Under the pieces are notes generated by a model. That model was not told the DNA's origin, made no database searches, and saw only the letters and a list, made by a program, of their open reading frames with translations. From Verrucomicrobiales bacterium (GTDB lineage Bacteria > Verrucomicrobiota > Verrucomicrobiia > Verrucomicrobiales > DEV007): a DNA stretch of 64,000 bases. Position numbers and translations under genes: made by a program. The stretch lies in contig JARGPJ010000001.1 in the NCBI GenBank assembly GCA_029212615.1, positions 186,001-250,000 of the forward strand, in the 5' to 3' direction. Below are positions 1 through 9,843 of this stretch, in pieces. Positions within the stretch are counted from its first letter, which is position 1, and every line of letters starts with the position of its first letter.

Positions 1-2
1 TC

Positions 3-1877
3 GATGAAGCGCGTGAAAAGGGCGTCGGCTTTCTCTGTCTCCCCGAGCTGGCGATCACAGGTTACGGCTGTGAGGACATGTTTCTCTCGCCTGAGATCGG
101 GGAACAGGCGATGAACTCGCTTCTGGCGCTCGCGCCGAAATGCAAGGGCATCGTGGTCGCAGCGGGACTTCCGATCTGGTTCGAGAGTTGCGTGTTCAAT
201 GCGGTCGCTCTGATTGCGGATGGAGAAATCGTCGGTATTGTCGCCAAGCAGAATCTGGCCGGTGACGGACTCCACTACGAGCCCCGCTGGTTCAAGCCCT
301 GGACAGAGGGCCAGGTCGAACGCTTCGTGATCGATGGCAAGGCGGTCCCGCTGGGGGATCTCGTTTTCGATATTGGCGGGGTCCGCCTCGGCTTTGAAAT
401 CTGTGAAGATGCCTGGGTCGCCAACCGGCCCGGGACGCGACTGGCGCGCCGCGGGGTGGATCTGATTTTCAATCCCAGCGCGAGTCACTTTGCCTTCGGC
501 AAACAAATGGTCCGGGAGCGCTTCGTCCTCGAGGGCTCGCGTGCTTTCGCCTGTGGCTATGTCTACGCGAACCTTCTCGGCAATGAAGCAGGGCGTGTCA
601 TTTACGACGGTGGCACGGTGATCGCCTGCGGCGGCGAATATGTCGCGGAGGGGCGACGTTTCTCTTTTCACGATCACATCCTCACGGCAGCGACGATCGA
701 TTTGAACCTGACAAGGCTGCATCAGGCGCGGCAGGTGAGCCATCGACCCATCCTCGGTGAGAATGACGACCTCACGGTGAAGGTCGATTTTTCACCCACC
801 TGGAAAGGGCCCTACACCACTGAGTTCAGTCACGCCGATCTCGCCGCTGATTCGAAGGAGGAGGAGTTTACCCGGACGATGGCGCTCGGCCTCTTTGATT
901 ACCTGAGAAAGAGCTACTCGGGTGGGTTTGTCGTATCCCTAAGCGGAGGCGCGGACTCGGCCGCCACCGCTACACTGGTGAAGCTCATGGCTGATCTGGC
1001 GATCGACGATCTCGGCGAGGCGGGTTTTAGAAGGAAGCTTGGACACATTCAGTTCGATGACCGTCCGCTCATGTCCCAACTTCTCTCCTGTGTTTATCAA
1101 AGCACGCGGAACAGTTCCGAGACGACTCGAAGCGCCGCTGAAGCCGTCGCGAAAGCGCTCGAGGCGGATTATCAGGAATGGGACGTCGATGCGCTCGTGG
1201 AGGGCTACCGCGGAATCGTCGAGAAAGGGCTTGGCCGCAAACTGAGCTGGGAGACGGATGATCTGCCGCTGCAGAACATCCAGGCCCGCGTCCGCGCCCC
1301 CGGTGTCTGGATGCTGACGAACATTCGTAACGCGCTGCTCCTTTCGACGAGCAATCGCTCTGAAGCGGCGGTGGGCTATGCGACGATGGATGGTGACACG
1401 AGTGGCGGCCTCAGCCCGATTTCCGGGATCGACAAGGCATTTTTGCGGCAGTGGCTTTGCTGGATGGAATCGGAAGGCTGCGAGCCGGACATCAAGCCGG
1501 TTCCCGAGCTGAAGGTCATCAACGTCCAGGCGCCGACTGCTGAGCTCCGACCGTCTGAAGACAAACAGACCGACGAGTCGGATCTCATGCCTTACCCGGT
1601 CCTCGACGCGATCGAAAAATTGGCGATACGCGACAAGAAGCTGCCTGTCGAGGTTTGGGAATTCATGTGTGAATCACACCCTGACTACGATGCGGAAACG
1701 CTGAAGGCGTGGGTCACCAAATTTTTCCGGCTCTGGAGCCGCAATCAATGGAAGCGGGAGCGCTATGCGCCCGGGTTTCATCTCGATGATAAAAACCTGG
1801 ATCCCAAGACCTGGTGCCGCTTTCCTATTCTCAGCAGCGGTTTTCAGTCCGAGCTGAAAGATTTGGAGAATCGATAG
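3..1877 (+). CDS. nadE: Glutamine-dependent NAD+ synthetase, 5' truncated by window edge
   Basis: Frame stays open upstream of the listed ATG at 78 (DEAREKGVGFLCLPELAITGYGCEDM...); nitrilase-like N-terminal domain (FEICEDAW) and C-terminal synthetase P-loop SLSGGADSAAT. Confidence 0.93.
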   Translation, partial: DEAREKGVGFLCLPELAITGYGCEDMFLSPEIGEQAMNSLLALAPKCKGIVVAAGLPIWFESCVFNAVALIADGEIVGIVAKQNLAGDGLHYEPRWFKPWTEGQVERFVIDGKAVPLGDLVFDIGGVRLGFEICEDAWVANRPGTRLARRGVDLIFNPSASHFAFGKQMVRERFVLEGSRAFACGYVYANLLGNEAGRVIYDGGTVIACGGEYVAEGRRFSFHDHILTAATIDLNLTRLHQARQVSHRPILGENDDLTVKVDFSPTWKGPYTTEFSHADLAADSKEEEFTRTMALGLFDYLRKSYSGGFVVSLSGGADSAATATLVKLMADLAIDDLGEAGFRRKLGHIQFDDRPLMSQLLSCVYQSTRNSSETTRSAAEAVAKALEADYQEWDVDALVEGYRGIVEKGLGRKLSWETDDLPLQNIQARVRAPGVWMLTNIRNALLLSTSNRSEAAVGYATMDGDTSGGLSPISGIDKAFLRQWLCWMESEGCEPDIKPVPELKVINVQAPTAELRPSEDKQTDESDLMPYPVLDAIEKLAIRDKKLPVEVWEFMCESHPDYDAETLKAWVTKFFRLWSRNQWKRERYAPGFHLDDKNLDPKTWCRFPILSSGFQSELKDLENR

Positions 1878-1990
1878 TCAGTCGGTCATCGGCCGGCACG
1901 CGGAAGTGAAGCAGTTTGCGGTCAGCCTTTGGATTTCGGGCCTGTCGGCAGGGCTATTGCGGATAACGTGGAATTTACCCCTCCATGGAA

Positions 1991-2133
1991 CCTGTCCCTC
2001 TCCTGCTTATAAATAGCCTGTCCCTCCATTGGGCTCCTCTCAGGCTTTGTCCCTCTCAGGCTTGGGGCTCCAATAAATAGCCTGTCCCTCTATTGGGTCG
2101 AAAAATCGATAAATAACCTGTCCCTCTATTGAG
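1991..2133. repeat. Cluster of REP-like short repeats, consensus ATAAATArCCTGTCCCTCyATTGrG, three full copies plus partial copies
   Basis: Copies at 2009-2033, 2073-2097 and 2109-2133; partial CCTGTCCCTC at 1991-2000 and TGTCCCTC near 2048; copy 2 has AATAG/CTATT inverted arms. Confidence 0.8.
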
Positions 2134-2273
2134 GTGGACGTGAACAAGGGGAGATGTGGGCCGGGTGGATCAACGGGGTCGGCCATCTATTTTCCTCGGC
2201 GATGACTTTAACCACTGTAAAAGTAAGCAATAATTAGTTTGTATATCTTAGAAATCAGAATATTCTAATTTTT

Positions 2274-3875
2274 ATGGTATTGAACCAAAATGCGGCTGGT
2301 TATAGCTTCACTGACTTCAAGTTCGCGCTGCGGGCCCGGTGGACGACGGTTGTTCTCCTTGGGGCAATCCTTCTCACGGCGGGTTCTTATCTAACCGTCA
2401 AGAAACCAATCAGTTACCGCGCGGTTTCAAATCTTGCTTTTGCCGAAGACGTGCAGGCCATCCCGGTCTTCCGCTCGAGCACAGACGTGAGACCGATGAC
2501 AATTGACGTCAAAAAGCAGGCCCGTACTGAACTCATGAGTGGGGTTCTTTTTCTGAAAGTCGCAGACAAATACGATCTCCCGGAGCGCTGGCAGATGAGA
2601 AACCGGGCTGCCACCCTCGAGAGAATGCGACGCCAGATCGAGATCGTCTATGACCCGAAGGCTGACCTCGTTCAAGTGATCGCCCACGACGACACTGACG
2701 AGGGCGCTGCGATGCTGGCCAACGCGATCGCCATGGAATTCGTTGACCAGAAGAAATTCGAGGCCCGCCTCAAGGCGGAGGAGAGAATCAGAAATCTAAA
2801 CTTTGAGCTCGAGAGCCGACGCGAGGAAGTCGTCTCCGTCGAGGGCGAAATCGCCTCGCTACGTGCCCTCGAGAATCCCCCGGTTGAGCAAATCGAGAAT
2901 CTACGCCGGGGTCTGGTGCAGGACGCTCACCTCATCCGCTCGCTCGAAGCCAAACACCAGCTCGCTGTCATTGAACAACGTGAGGCGGCACCCGCTGTCT
3001 CACTTCTCACGAAGGCGGTTCCGGAAGAGACGGCTCTTGTCAGTCAGCGTTGGTATCTCCCGACGATGCTTGGTCTCCTCGGCGTCGCCCTCGGCGTGAT
3101 TTTCATCGGGTTGTTCGCGGTTCGCGGAACACAATTGCAGATCGCCGCAAACCTCAAGAATACGCTCGACCTCCATCTCATCGGGTTTGCCCCGGTCGTC
3201 AGCTACCCGCTGGTTCGACTTAAGCGCATCGCCGACAAAATTGTCGAGCCGTATCGCTACCTACGCGAAAGCATCAGGAAACTTCCGGCGGCCGATTCCT
3301 CATTCATCCAGGCCATTTCCGCGAACTCTGATTCTCAGCTCGCCGACGTTATCAGTAATCTCTGCGTCGTCATGGCGGAAGCGGGGAGCTCGGTCATGCT
3401 TATCGACGGAAACCTGCGCGACCCGCAACTCTACAAACTTTTCGATGCGGCAAATCATCCGGGTCTCTCCGACTATCTCACCGGCGAAATGCGCCTTGAA
3501 GAAACGGTCGTGAAATCCCGGAAGAATAACCTCTGGTTCATGCCAAGCGGCCCGCCAAGAGAGGACCCTTCAAGCCTCTTTTCAGGAAAGCGGATGGAAG
3601 ATCTTGTCTACGACATGAAGTCGCGCTTCGACTATCTGATCATGACGTGCCCCTCCCCCCTGTCTTTCTCTGAAACAGGGATTGTCGCAGGTATCGCCGA
3701 CCACACGATAGCGGTTTCGTCCTACCAGAAGCATTCTGAAAAAACGCTCTCTCAAATCAAACAATCACTCGAGTCCTCGGGCGGTTTGCTCTCCGGCGTT
3801 ATTTTGAGCCAGTCGATCGCGGTCCCCATCAAGAAGAAGCCCGCTCAAAACCGCAGAGAGAAAGCTCTAGCGTGA
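2274..3875 (+). CDS. Wzz/CpsD-type exopolysaccharide chain-length determinant protein with degenerate BY-kinase-like domain
   Basis: N-terminal TM, coiled coil, second TM (LPTMLGLLGVALGVIFIGLFA), then MinD/CpsD-like domain VMLIDGNLRDPQLYKLF; canonical Walker A GxGKS/T absent. Confidence 0.75.
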   Translation: MVLNQNAAGYSFTDFKFALRARWTTVVLLGAILLTAGSYLTVKKPISYRAVSNLAFAEDVQAIPVFRSSTDVRPMTIDVKKQARTELMSGVLFLKVADKYDLPERWQMRNRAATLERMRRQIEIVYDPKADLVQVIAHDDTDEGAAMLANAIAMEFVDQKKFEARLKAEERIRNLNFELESRREEVVSVEGEIASLRALENPPVEQIENLRRGLVQDAHLIRSLEAKHQLAVIEQREAAPAVSLLTKAVPEETALVSQRWYLPTMLGLLGVALGVIFIGLFAVRGTQLQIAANLKNTLDLHLIGFAPVVSYPLVRLKRIADKIVEPYRYLRESIRKLPAADSSFIQAISANSDSQLADVISNLCVVMAEAGSSVMLIDGNLRDPQLYKLFDAANHPGLSDYLTGEMRLEETVVKSRKNNLWFMPSGPPREDPSSLFSGKRMEDLVYDMKSRFDYLIMTCPSPLSFSETGIVAGIADHTIAVSSYQKHSEKTLSQIKQSLESSGGLLSGVILSQSIAVPIKKKPAQNRREKALA

Positions 3876-3891
3876 AGTACGTCTAACAGGA

Positions 3892-5217
3892 TCAAGTCTG
3901 CTGCAAACTCGATGAATCAGCACTTTCACTGAACTCATCAAAGCGGTGCCGGAGAATATGCGGGACGATGGCCGAGAGAATGACGTCATTCCCCTCGTAG
4001 TCGGTGCTGAGAATTTTGGCTTCGCGATGAAGGAGGGCAACAAGATCCTGCCGCGCCTGAGGGATACGCAGAGTGAGTCGCGCCACACGATCCACCATCA
4101 TTTCACAGAGACGTCCCACGAGCGTATCGAGCCCCTCGCCGGTCGCTGCTGAAATGAATACCGATCGCTCGTCGAAATGCCCCTTCAATTCATGAAGTCG
4201 ATCAGGGTCATGCGAAATGAGATCCACTTTGTTTAACACTGTAATCATCGGCTTATCGATCGCACCGAGTTCCCTCAGCACGGAAAGCGTCGTCTCGTGA
4301 AACTCGAAGATCTCAGGAGCACTGGCATCAAGCACGTGAATCAAAAAGTCAGAAATAACAGCTTCCTCGAGCGTGGCTTTAAATGCCTCGACCAATCGGT
4401 GGGGAAGATTGCGAACGAACCCCACGGTGTCCGTCATGAGGAGTGGCTGTCCGTCAGGCAATTCGATGCGACGGGTCGTCGGATCGAGCGTCGCGAAGAG
4501 TTTGTCTTCCGCGAGAACCTCGGAACCGGCCAGAATATTCAGGAGCGAACTCTTTCCTGCATTGGTGTAACCGACAATTGAGGCCTGACCGATGCCTTCA
4601 TCAGCACGTTGCTTTCGCTGCGTTTGGCGATTTCGGCGAACTTCATCGAGCTCCGACTTGATCCGCTCGATCCGCTTGCGCGCGAGACGGCGGTCGACCT
4701 CGATCTGCTGTTCACCTTCACCCCGCGCAGCTCCACCACCACCGCCGCCACCTGATCCGCGCTGACGGTCAAGGTGGGTCCACATCCGTGCAAGTCGCGG
4801 CAACGAATACTGCATCCGGGCCAGTTCCACCTGCAGGCTCGCCTCCTTCGTCTGCGCCCGCATTTTGAAAATATCGAGAATAACCTCCTCGCGATCAATC
4901 ACGGTAAGGTCCCCTTCCTCCTCCCAGGTTCGCTGCTGGGAGGGCGACAGTTCGTTATCAAAGATGATGCAGTCTGCGTCATACTCGCCCGCCTCGGCAA
5001 TGAGCTCAGCTGCTTTTCCGGAACCGGTGAGGTAACGCTTATTTCGATCCCGAATAAATACACACCTCGTCGCGACAATCCCGATGCCCAGAGTGCCGAC
5101 CAACTCGACCAGCTCTTCGAGGAGATTCTGCGCTTCGGCCTCATCGGCCCGGTCGAAGTAGGCGCCTATCAGAAAGGCGCGCTCCACCATTTGTGGTTTA
5201 TCGCGGGTATCAAACAT
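3892..5217 (-). CDS. hflX: GTPase HflX
   Basis: GYTNAGKSSLLN G1 motif, DTVGFVRNLPH, NKVD; HflX N-terminal domain with glycine-rich linker GSGGGGGGG. Confidence 0.95.
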   Translation of the reverse strand: MFDTRDKPQMVERAFLIGAYFDRADEAEAQNLLEELVELVGTLGIGIVATRCVFIRDRNKRYLTGSGKAAELIAEAGEYDADCIIFDNELSPSQQRTWEEEGDLTVIDREEVILDIFKMRAQTKEASLQVELARMQYSLPRLARMWTHLDRQRGSGGGGGGGAARGEGEQQIEVDRRLARKRIERIKSELDEVRRNRQTQRKQRADEGIGQASIVGYTNAGKSSLLNILAGSEVLAEDKLFATLDPTTRRIELPDGQPLLMTDTVGFVRNLPHRLVEAFKATLEEAVISDFLIHVLDASAPEIFEFHETTLSVLRELGAIDKPMITVLNKVDLISHDPDRLHELKGHFDERSVFISAATGEGLDTLVGRLCEMMVDRVARLTLRIPQARQDLVALLHREAKILSTDYEGNDVILSAIVPHILRHRFDEFSESADSSSLQQT

Positions 5218-6128
5218 CAGGAAAGTAATTCTTTCAGCGTCGCAAAGTCTTCATCGATCGCCTTAAGAACGGTAGGAACCATGTCAGGATCCTTATGCCC
5301 GAGATACTCAACGTGCAAGCTGATCGGCCCTGAAAAATCACTCTTCTTAAGAAGCTTAAAGAAAGATTGATCGACGGCACCTTCGCCAACCGGCCCCCAT
5401 GAGAGCTCATTATCATCCCAGGCGGGCTCCTTAACGTAGACCGTATCCAGGTACGGCCGGATTCGCGCAAAATTCAGCGGCCAGGCCTTTGCCCCCTCCA
5501 CCGTGGCGTGCCCGATATCAAAGGCGACGCCGATTTCGGAGGGCTCAAAAGATTCGAGGGCTCCTGCAAGATCCCAGATCGGCCCTCCGAAATAATTTTT
5601 ACCGGAGTGGTTTTGATACACAGGTTTGATCCCCAGTTCATTTGTTAAAGCGACGAGGTCTTTGAGGCGCTCGACAAATTCACCGACCTGAGGAGCGATA
5701 GGCCTGTCCATCTCATACTTGTAGTATCCCATGCGGAAACGCTCCACCCCCAACTCCGCTGCCGTTCTCAGAACCTGCTCGGTGTATTGCTCATCGCTCA
5801 CCTCATTGATCGCTGAAGTCATCACCGTCATCTTGAGACCGTTTGCTTTGAGGGTTTCCATTTGCCTGGGAAGGTCCTCTTCAACGCGCTCAGGAAGGAC
5901 ATGTCCTCCCGGTCTTACGGCGCCTTCGATGCCGTCAAACCCCATCGCGGCGATCTTGATTGCCAGGTCCTCGTAGCTGAGATGCTGAAGCGCTTTCGTG
6001 AAGGTGCAGAATTCGAAACGGCTCTTTTCCTTCGCGAAAAGATTCGAGGTAAAGAGCGGTGAAAGCGCCATGGCTGCAGGCGCCAGCTTTAGAAGATCCC
6101 GGCGACCGGGCAGCGAAGATTGACTCAT
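5217..6128 (-). CDS. Sugar phosphate isomerase/epimerase (xylose isomerase-like TIM barrel), secreted
   Basis: N-terminal RRDLLKLAPAAMALSP Tat-like signal; MGFDGIEGAVRPGGHV, VAFDIGHA, HVEYLG motifs; stop overlaps hflX start. Confidence 0.82.
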   Translation of the reverse strand: MSQSSLPGRRDLLKLAPAAMALSPLFTSNLFAKEKSRFEFCTFTKALQHLSYEDLAIKIAAMGFDGIEGAVRPGGHVLPERVEEDLPRQMETLKANGLKMTVMTSAINEVSDEQYTEQVLRTAAELGVERFRMGYYKYEMDRPIAPQVGEFVERLKDLVALTNELGIKPVYQNHSGKNYFGGPIWDLAGALESFEPSEIGVAFDIGHATVEGAKAWPLNFARIRPYLDTVYVKEPAWDDNELSWGPVGEGAVDQSFFKLLKKSDFSGPISLHVEYLGHKDPDMVPTVLKAIDEDFATLKELLS

Positions 6129-6314
6129 GAGCGTATGCTATCGAAGCTTGCCCGCCCCGGCAAGAGTTGAGATAATCGCAGTCACGTAATACTTCTGAAT
6201 CAAAATCACGATAGAATCACGAATCTACTGCGCCTCTTTGAATCCGGGAAGCAGACACGGTTTTCCGTGTTAGAGATCCCGTTGAACGACGCCTGAAGAT
6301 TGATCTTCCCCCTC

Positions 6315-7310
6315 ATGAAAACACCCCTTCCCCTTCTCATTGGTTTCGCCACCTTGCTCTGCTCATCGACTTTCGCCCAGATCGGAAGCGATGGCGAAGG
6401 CTGGTCTATTCAAGGTACCGATCCGATCAAAATCTACTACGGCGGGGAGCACATCACGAGCTATGAGCCCGGCGTTGAAGCCGGGAGACCTTATTTTTAT
6501 CCCATCATCGGGCCGACGGGAGAGAACCTGACTCGGAACTGGCCCATGAAAGAAGGCTTCGACGATGAGGCAACCGATCACATTCATCACCGCGGGATGT
6601 GGTATGGCCTCGGGAATGTGAACGGCCTCGATTTCTGGCACTTCTCCGAAGACGAGAAAAAACAGGGCAAAACCTTCGGCACGATCCGTCACCGCGGAAT
6701 GAACAGCGCGCAGATCTCAAAAGATGATCTCATTTTCAGAACGAAATCAGAATGGCTCGCGCTCGATGACGAAACGCAGCGGGTCATGTCAGATAAACGG
6801 GAATTCCGCTTGTTCTACGACGGCAACGGATCACTCGTGCTTGACTTGACGCTGACCCTCATCGCCGATGCCGGAGACGTCACGATTAACGATGACAAAG
6901 AAGGCGCCTGGTCGATCCGGACCATTCCAACGCTCAGACTCGAAGGCGATCACGCGAAAGGAAACATCATCAACAGCGAAGGACTCGAGGGACGCGAGGC
7001 ATGGGGCAAACGGGCGAGCTGGGTTGATTACTTCGGCGTTGACCGGGCGGGCAATCCCGTCGGAATCGCAATCTTTGATCACCCCTCGAATTTTCGCCAC
7101 CCGACCTGGTGGCACGCCCGCCACTACGGCCTCTTCACGGCGAATCCGTTCGGGCAGAGCAACTTTGAAAAGAACGTGCCGAAAGAGTCCGGCAAACATG
7201 TGATCCACAATGGTGAGGAATTGACCTTTCGTTATCGGACTCTTTTCCACAAAGGCACTCCCGGGGAAGCCAATCTCGACATCGCCTACGAAGCGTTCAC
7301 GCTGAAATAG
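6315..7310 (+). CDS. DUF6807 / PmoA-like family secreted protein
   Basis: DHIHHRGMWYGLGNVNGLDFWHF and HPTWWHARHYGLFTANPFG motifs; signal peptide from ATG at 6315 (listed start at 6300 is TTG). Confidence 0.78.
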   Translation: MKTPLPLLIGFATLLCSSTFAQIGSDGEGWSIQGTDPIKIYYGGEHITSYEPGVEAGRPYFYPIIGPTGENLTRNWPMKEGFDDEATDHIHHRGMWYGLGNVNGLDFWHFSEDEKKQGKTFGTIRHRGMNSAQISKDDLIFRTKSEWLALDDETQRVMSDKREFRLFYDGNGSLVLDLTLTLIADAGDVTINDDKEGAWSIRTIPTLRLEGDHAKGNIINSEGLEGREAWGKRASWVDYFGVDRAGNPVGIAIFDHPSNFRHPTWWHARHYGLFTANPFGQSNFEKNVPKESGKHVIHNGEELTFRYRTLFHKGTPGEANLDIAYEAFTLK

Positions 7311-7334
7311 TCGATCCCTCGAAGCTGTTGATAC

Positions 7335-7370
7335 GAAAAAAGCCGTTCCGCTGAGGCGGAAACGGCTTTT
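7335..7370. terminator. Bidirectional intrinsic terminator between convergent genes
   Basis: AAAAAAGCCGTTCCGC-TGAG-GCGGAAACGGCTTTT hairpin with A/T tracts on both sides. Confidence 0.88.
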
Positions 7371-7396
7371 CACACAAACTGATTAAATCCCGAAAA

Positions 7397-7957
7397 TCAG
7401 GCGCCGCTCCAACTGCTGTAGACGTTAACACGGGTCCCGTAAGTCGTGTTATCGAAAATGACCTGAGCGGATTGAGCGGGAAGACGAATGCAGCCAGCCG
7501 AGGCCGGATAGCCGGGAAGATGTCCGGCGTGAACACCGTAGGCACTCCCGCTAAGACGCATCCAGTAGGGCATTTCAACCCCGTAGATGGTGGAAATTTT
7601 TCCAGTCCTTACCCTCTGCGTCATGTTAAAACTTCCCCGGGGCGTCCACTTCCCGGGGCGGGCAGTGGAGACAGGGGTATCGACCGCAATCTTCCCATCA
7701 ACAAGCAAATAACCCCGCTGATCCGCGATATCGATCACGACACGGGTATTGCTCTTATTGCTCTGTGAAAGCACGCCCGGGTTTACCCGCGCACCACTCC
7801 TGTGGCGCTCGATGGAAGGCTTTGGCTTAAGAGCGGTCCGGAAAGAACTGCCGTTACGTTCCGCCGAGGCAGAATCATTGGTAGATGTGCACGCCGAAAA
7901 CATCGAAGCCCCCATAATAAGGGACGCCGAAAGAGCGCACGAGAGTACTCTTCTCAT
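7397..7957 (-). CDS. L,D-transpeptidase (YkuD family) lipoprotein
   Basis: Lipobox-like MFSAC; VHAGHLPGYPASAGCIRLP active-site motif. Confidence 0.88.
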   Translation of the reverse strand: MRRVLSCALSASLIMGASMFSACTSTNDSASAERNGSSFRTALKPKPSIERHRSGARVNPGVLSQSNKSNTRVVIDIADQRGYLLVDGKIAVDTPVSTARPGKWTPRGSFNMTQRVRTGKISTIYGVEMPYWMRLSGSAYGVHAGHLPGYPASAGCIRLPAQSAQVIFDNTTYGTRVNVYSSWSGA

Positions 7958-8071
7958 TATAACTGTCTGTGTCTGTTGTTTGTGTGTGTTTAGCGTGGTG
8001 TGTTAATTCACGCTACACAGAATATAACAGATCCAAACAGTTATGGAAATTATATTTTTGGTTTTCCGGTA

Positions 8072-9256
8072 TTATTCGGAAGGAAGAGGTCTTTCAGGAT
8101 TCGTATCCTTTTCGTAATCAACACCTTCCAAACCAAACCCAAAGAGTCTTAGGAATTCATTCTTGTATCCTGAAAAGTCAGAGAGATCCGAAAGGTTCTC
8201 AGTGGTGACTTTCTCCCAGGCATCGGCAACGGCCGCCTGAATGTTATCCTTCATCTCCCAGTCATCAATTCGGATGCGCCCCTTCTCATCGAGAGTGGCG
8301 CCTTCTTCACTACCGAGATGGTCAGCAAACAGTCGCTGAATCTGTTCGATCGTTCCCTCGTGAAGGTCAGCTTCTTTCATGACCTTGTAGAGAAGGGAGA
8401 TGTAGAGAGGCACCACAGGAATGGCGGAGCTCGCCTGAGTCACGAGGGCTTTGTTCACCGAAACATAGGCCGTGCCCTCGCCAAACTCGCTGTTCATTCT
8501 CGCGGTGGATTCTTCGAGATGCTCCTTCGCTTTGCCTATCGTTCCGTTCGTGTAAATAGGATAGGTGAGGTCCGGTCCGATGTATGAGTAGGCTACGGTC
8601 GTGAACCCTTCCGCGAGAACACCCGCTTCCTTCAGCGCGGCGATCCAAAGTTCCCAGTCTTCCCCACCCATGACTTTCACCGTGTGAGCAATTTCATCGT
8701 CCACCGCGGGCTCGATCGAGACGCTGTTGACCTCACCGGTGTCGGTGTTGAGATTCTTCTGAGAATAGGGCTGACCGATTGGTTTGAGGACTGAGCGGTA
8801 GGTCTCGCCATCGGTCGGATCAGTCCGGCGCGGTGACGCAAGGCTGTATACGATGGAATCGACCTGCCCGAGATCCGCTTTAATCGTCTCGATCACTGAG
8901 GCCTTCATCTCGTTGGAGAAAGCATCGCCGTTGAAACTTTTCGCGTAGAGCCCTGCTTCAGCTGCGGCCTCCTCGAAAGCGACCGAGTTGTACCAACCGG
9001 CGCTGCCGGTTTTACGCTCCGTTCCCGGCTTTTCGAAGAAAACACCGATCGTCGCAGCACCGCCACTGAATGCCGGCACGATTCGCGAAGCGAGGCCATA
9101 TCCGGTCGAAGCGCCAATCACGAGCACCTTCTTCGGTGGATTGGCGATCGGAGGACAGGACTTCACGTAATCAATCTGTGACTGCACGTTGGCGGCGCAC
9201 CCCTCAGGGTGAGCAGTGGTGCAGATAAATCCTCGCGTTTTAGGGGTAATAATCAT
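8072..9256 (-). CDS. fabV: Enoyl-ACP reductase FabV / trans-2-enoyl-CoA reductase
   Basis: MIITPKTRGFICTTAHPEGCAANV N-terminus and KVLVIGASTGYGLASRI nucleotide-binding motif. Confidence 0.95.
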   Translation of the reverse strand: MIITPKTRGFICTTAHPEGCAANVQSQIDYVKSCPPIANPPKKVLVIGASTGYGLASRIVPAFSGGAATIGVFFEKPGTERKTGSAGWYNSVAFEEAAAEAGLYAKSFNGDAFSNEMKASVIETIKADLGQVDSIVYSLASPRRTDPTDGETYRSVLKPIGQPYSQKNLNTDTGEVNSVSIEPAVDDEIAHTVKVMGGEDWELWIAALKEAGVLAEGFTTVAYSYIGPDLTYPIYTNGTIGKAKEHLEESTARMNSEFGEGTAYVSVNKALVTQASSAIPVVPLYISLLYKVMKEADLHEGTIEQIQRLFADHLGSEEGATLDEKGRIRIDDWEMKDNIQAAVADAWEKVTTENLSDLSDFSGYKNEFLRLFGFGLEGVDYEKDTNPERPLPSE

Positions 9257-9342
9257 GTCGATAAAAAGTCAGTGATTTCAGAGAGCGTTAGCAGGAGGAG
9301 CAAGGGAAAACAACCGGTTTGTGGGTATCTGAGCGGGAAAAG

Positions 9343-9378
9343 AAAAACCCGCAACCGATCAAATCGGGAGCGGGTTTT
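9343..9378 (-). terminator. Intrinsic terminator of the DUF5069 gene
   Basis: On minus strand AAAACCCGCtcCCGATttgATCGGttGCGGGTTTTT. Confidence 0.8.
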
Positions 9379-9402
9379 CGCAAAATCGGCGGGTGAAGCG
9401 GA

Positions 9403-9843
9403 TTACTTCAGCTCCTGAGTATGAAAGATTGCCCAGTCGTCAAGATTGTTCAGATTGACGGCATCCTTGATCGTGCCGTCGTCTTCACGTCCCGCAGCGT
9501 CGAGGATCTCTTTGCGAGTTCCATCGTCGTGAATGTAACCGGTGATCGCTGCGTTTAATTTATCGACCGCATCCTGATCGAGAGAACCTCCCTTTTGCTG
9601 AAGAATCCAGTTCTCCAACTCGATATAGGATGGCTTGGAGTCCGCGATGAAAGCTTCGAAGTCAGCCTTGTCGATCCCGATTCCGTCGAGGACCATTTGA
9701 TCGTAGCCCGCCCCGATCGCAGGGTAGTCAGCGTGAAGCTTACCGGCAGCACCGAGAGAGGCTTTCATCCAGAGACGTGGAAGATGAAGAACGCCGAGAG
9801 GGCCTGCTGTTCCGGAACTGATGGTTGGGACAATGTTGCTCAT
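9403..9843 (-). CDS. DUF5069 domain-containing protein
   Basis: LPRLWMKASLGAAGKLHADYPAIGAGYDQMVLDGIGID family pattern. Confidence 0.75.
   Translation of the reverse strand: MSNIVPTISSGTAGPLGVLHLPRLWMKASLGAAGKLHADYPAIGAGYDQMVLDGIGIDKADFEAFIADSKPSYIELENWILQQKGGSLDQDAVDKLNAAITGYIHDDGTRKEILDAAGREDDGTIKDAVNLNNLDDWAIFHTQELK

Noticed and set aside
1991-2133. Possible CRISPR array
   Set aside because: Spacings are irregular (64 and 36 nt start-to-start), the spacers themselves contain partial repeats, and no cas genes are nearby.
4720-4780. Glycine run GSGGGGGGG in HflX as an unusual insertion
   Set aside because: Gly-rich linker in this position is common in HflX proteins.
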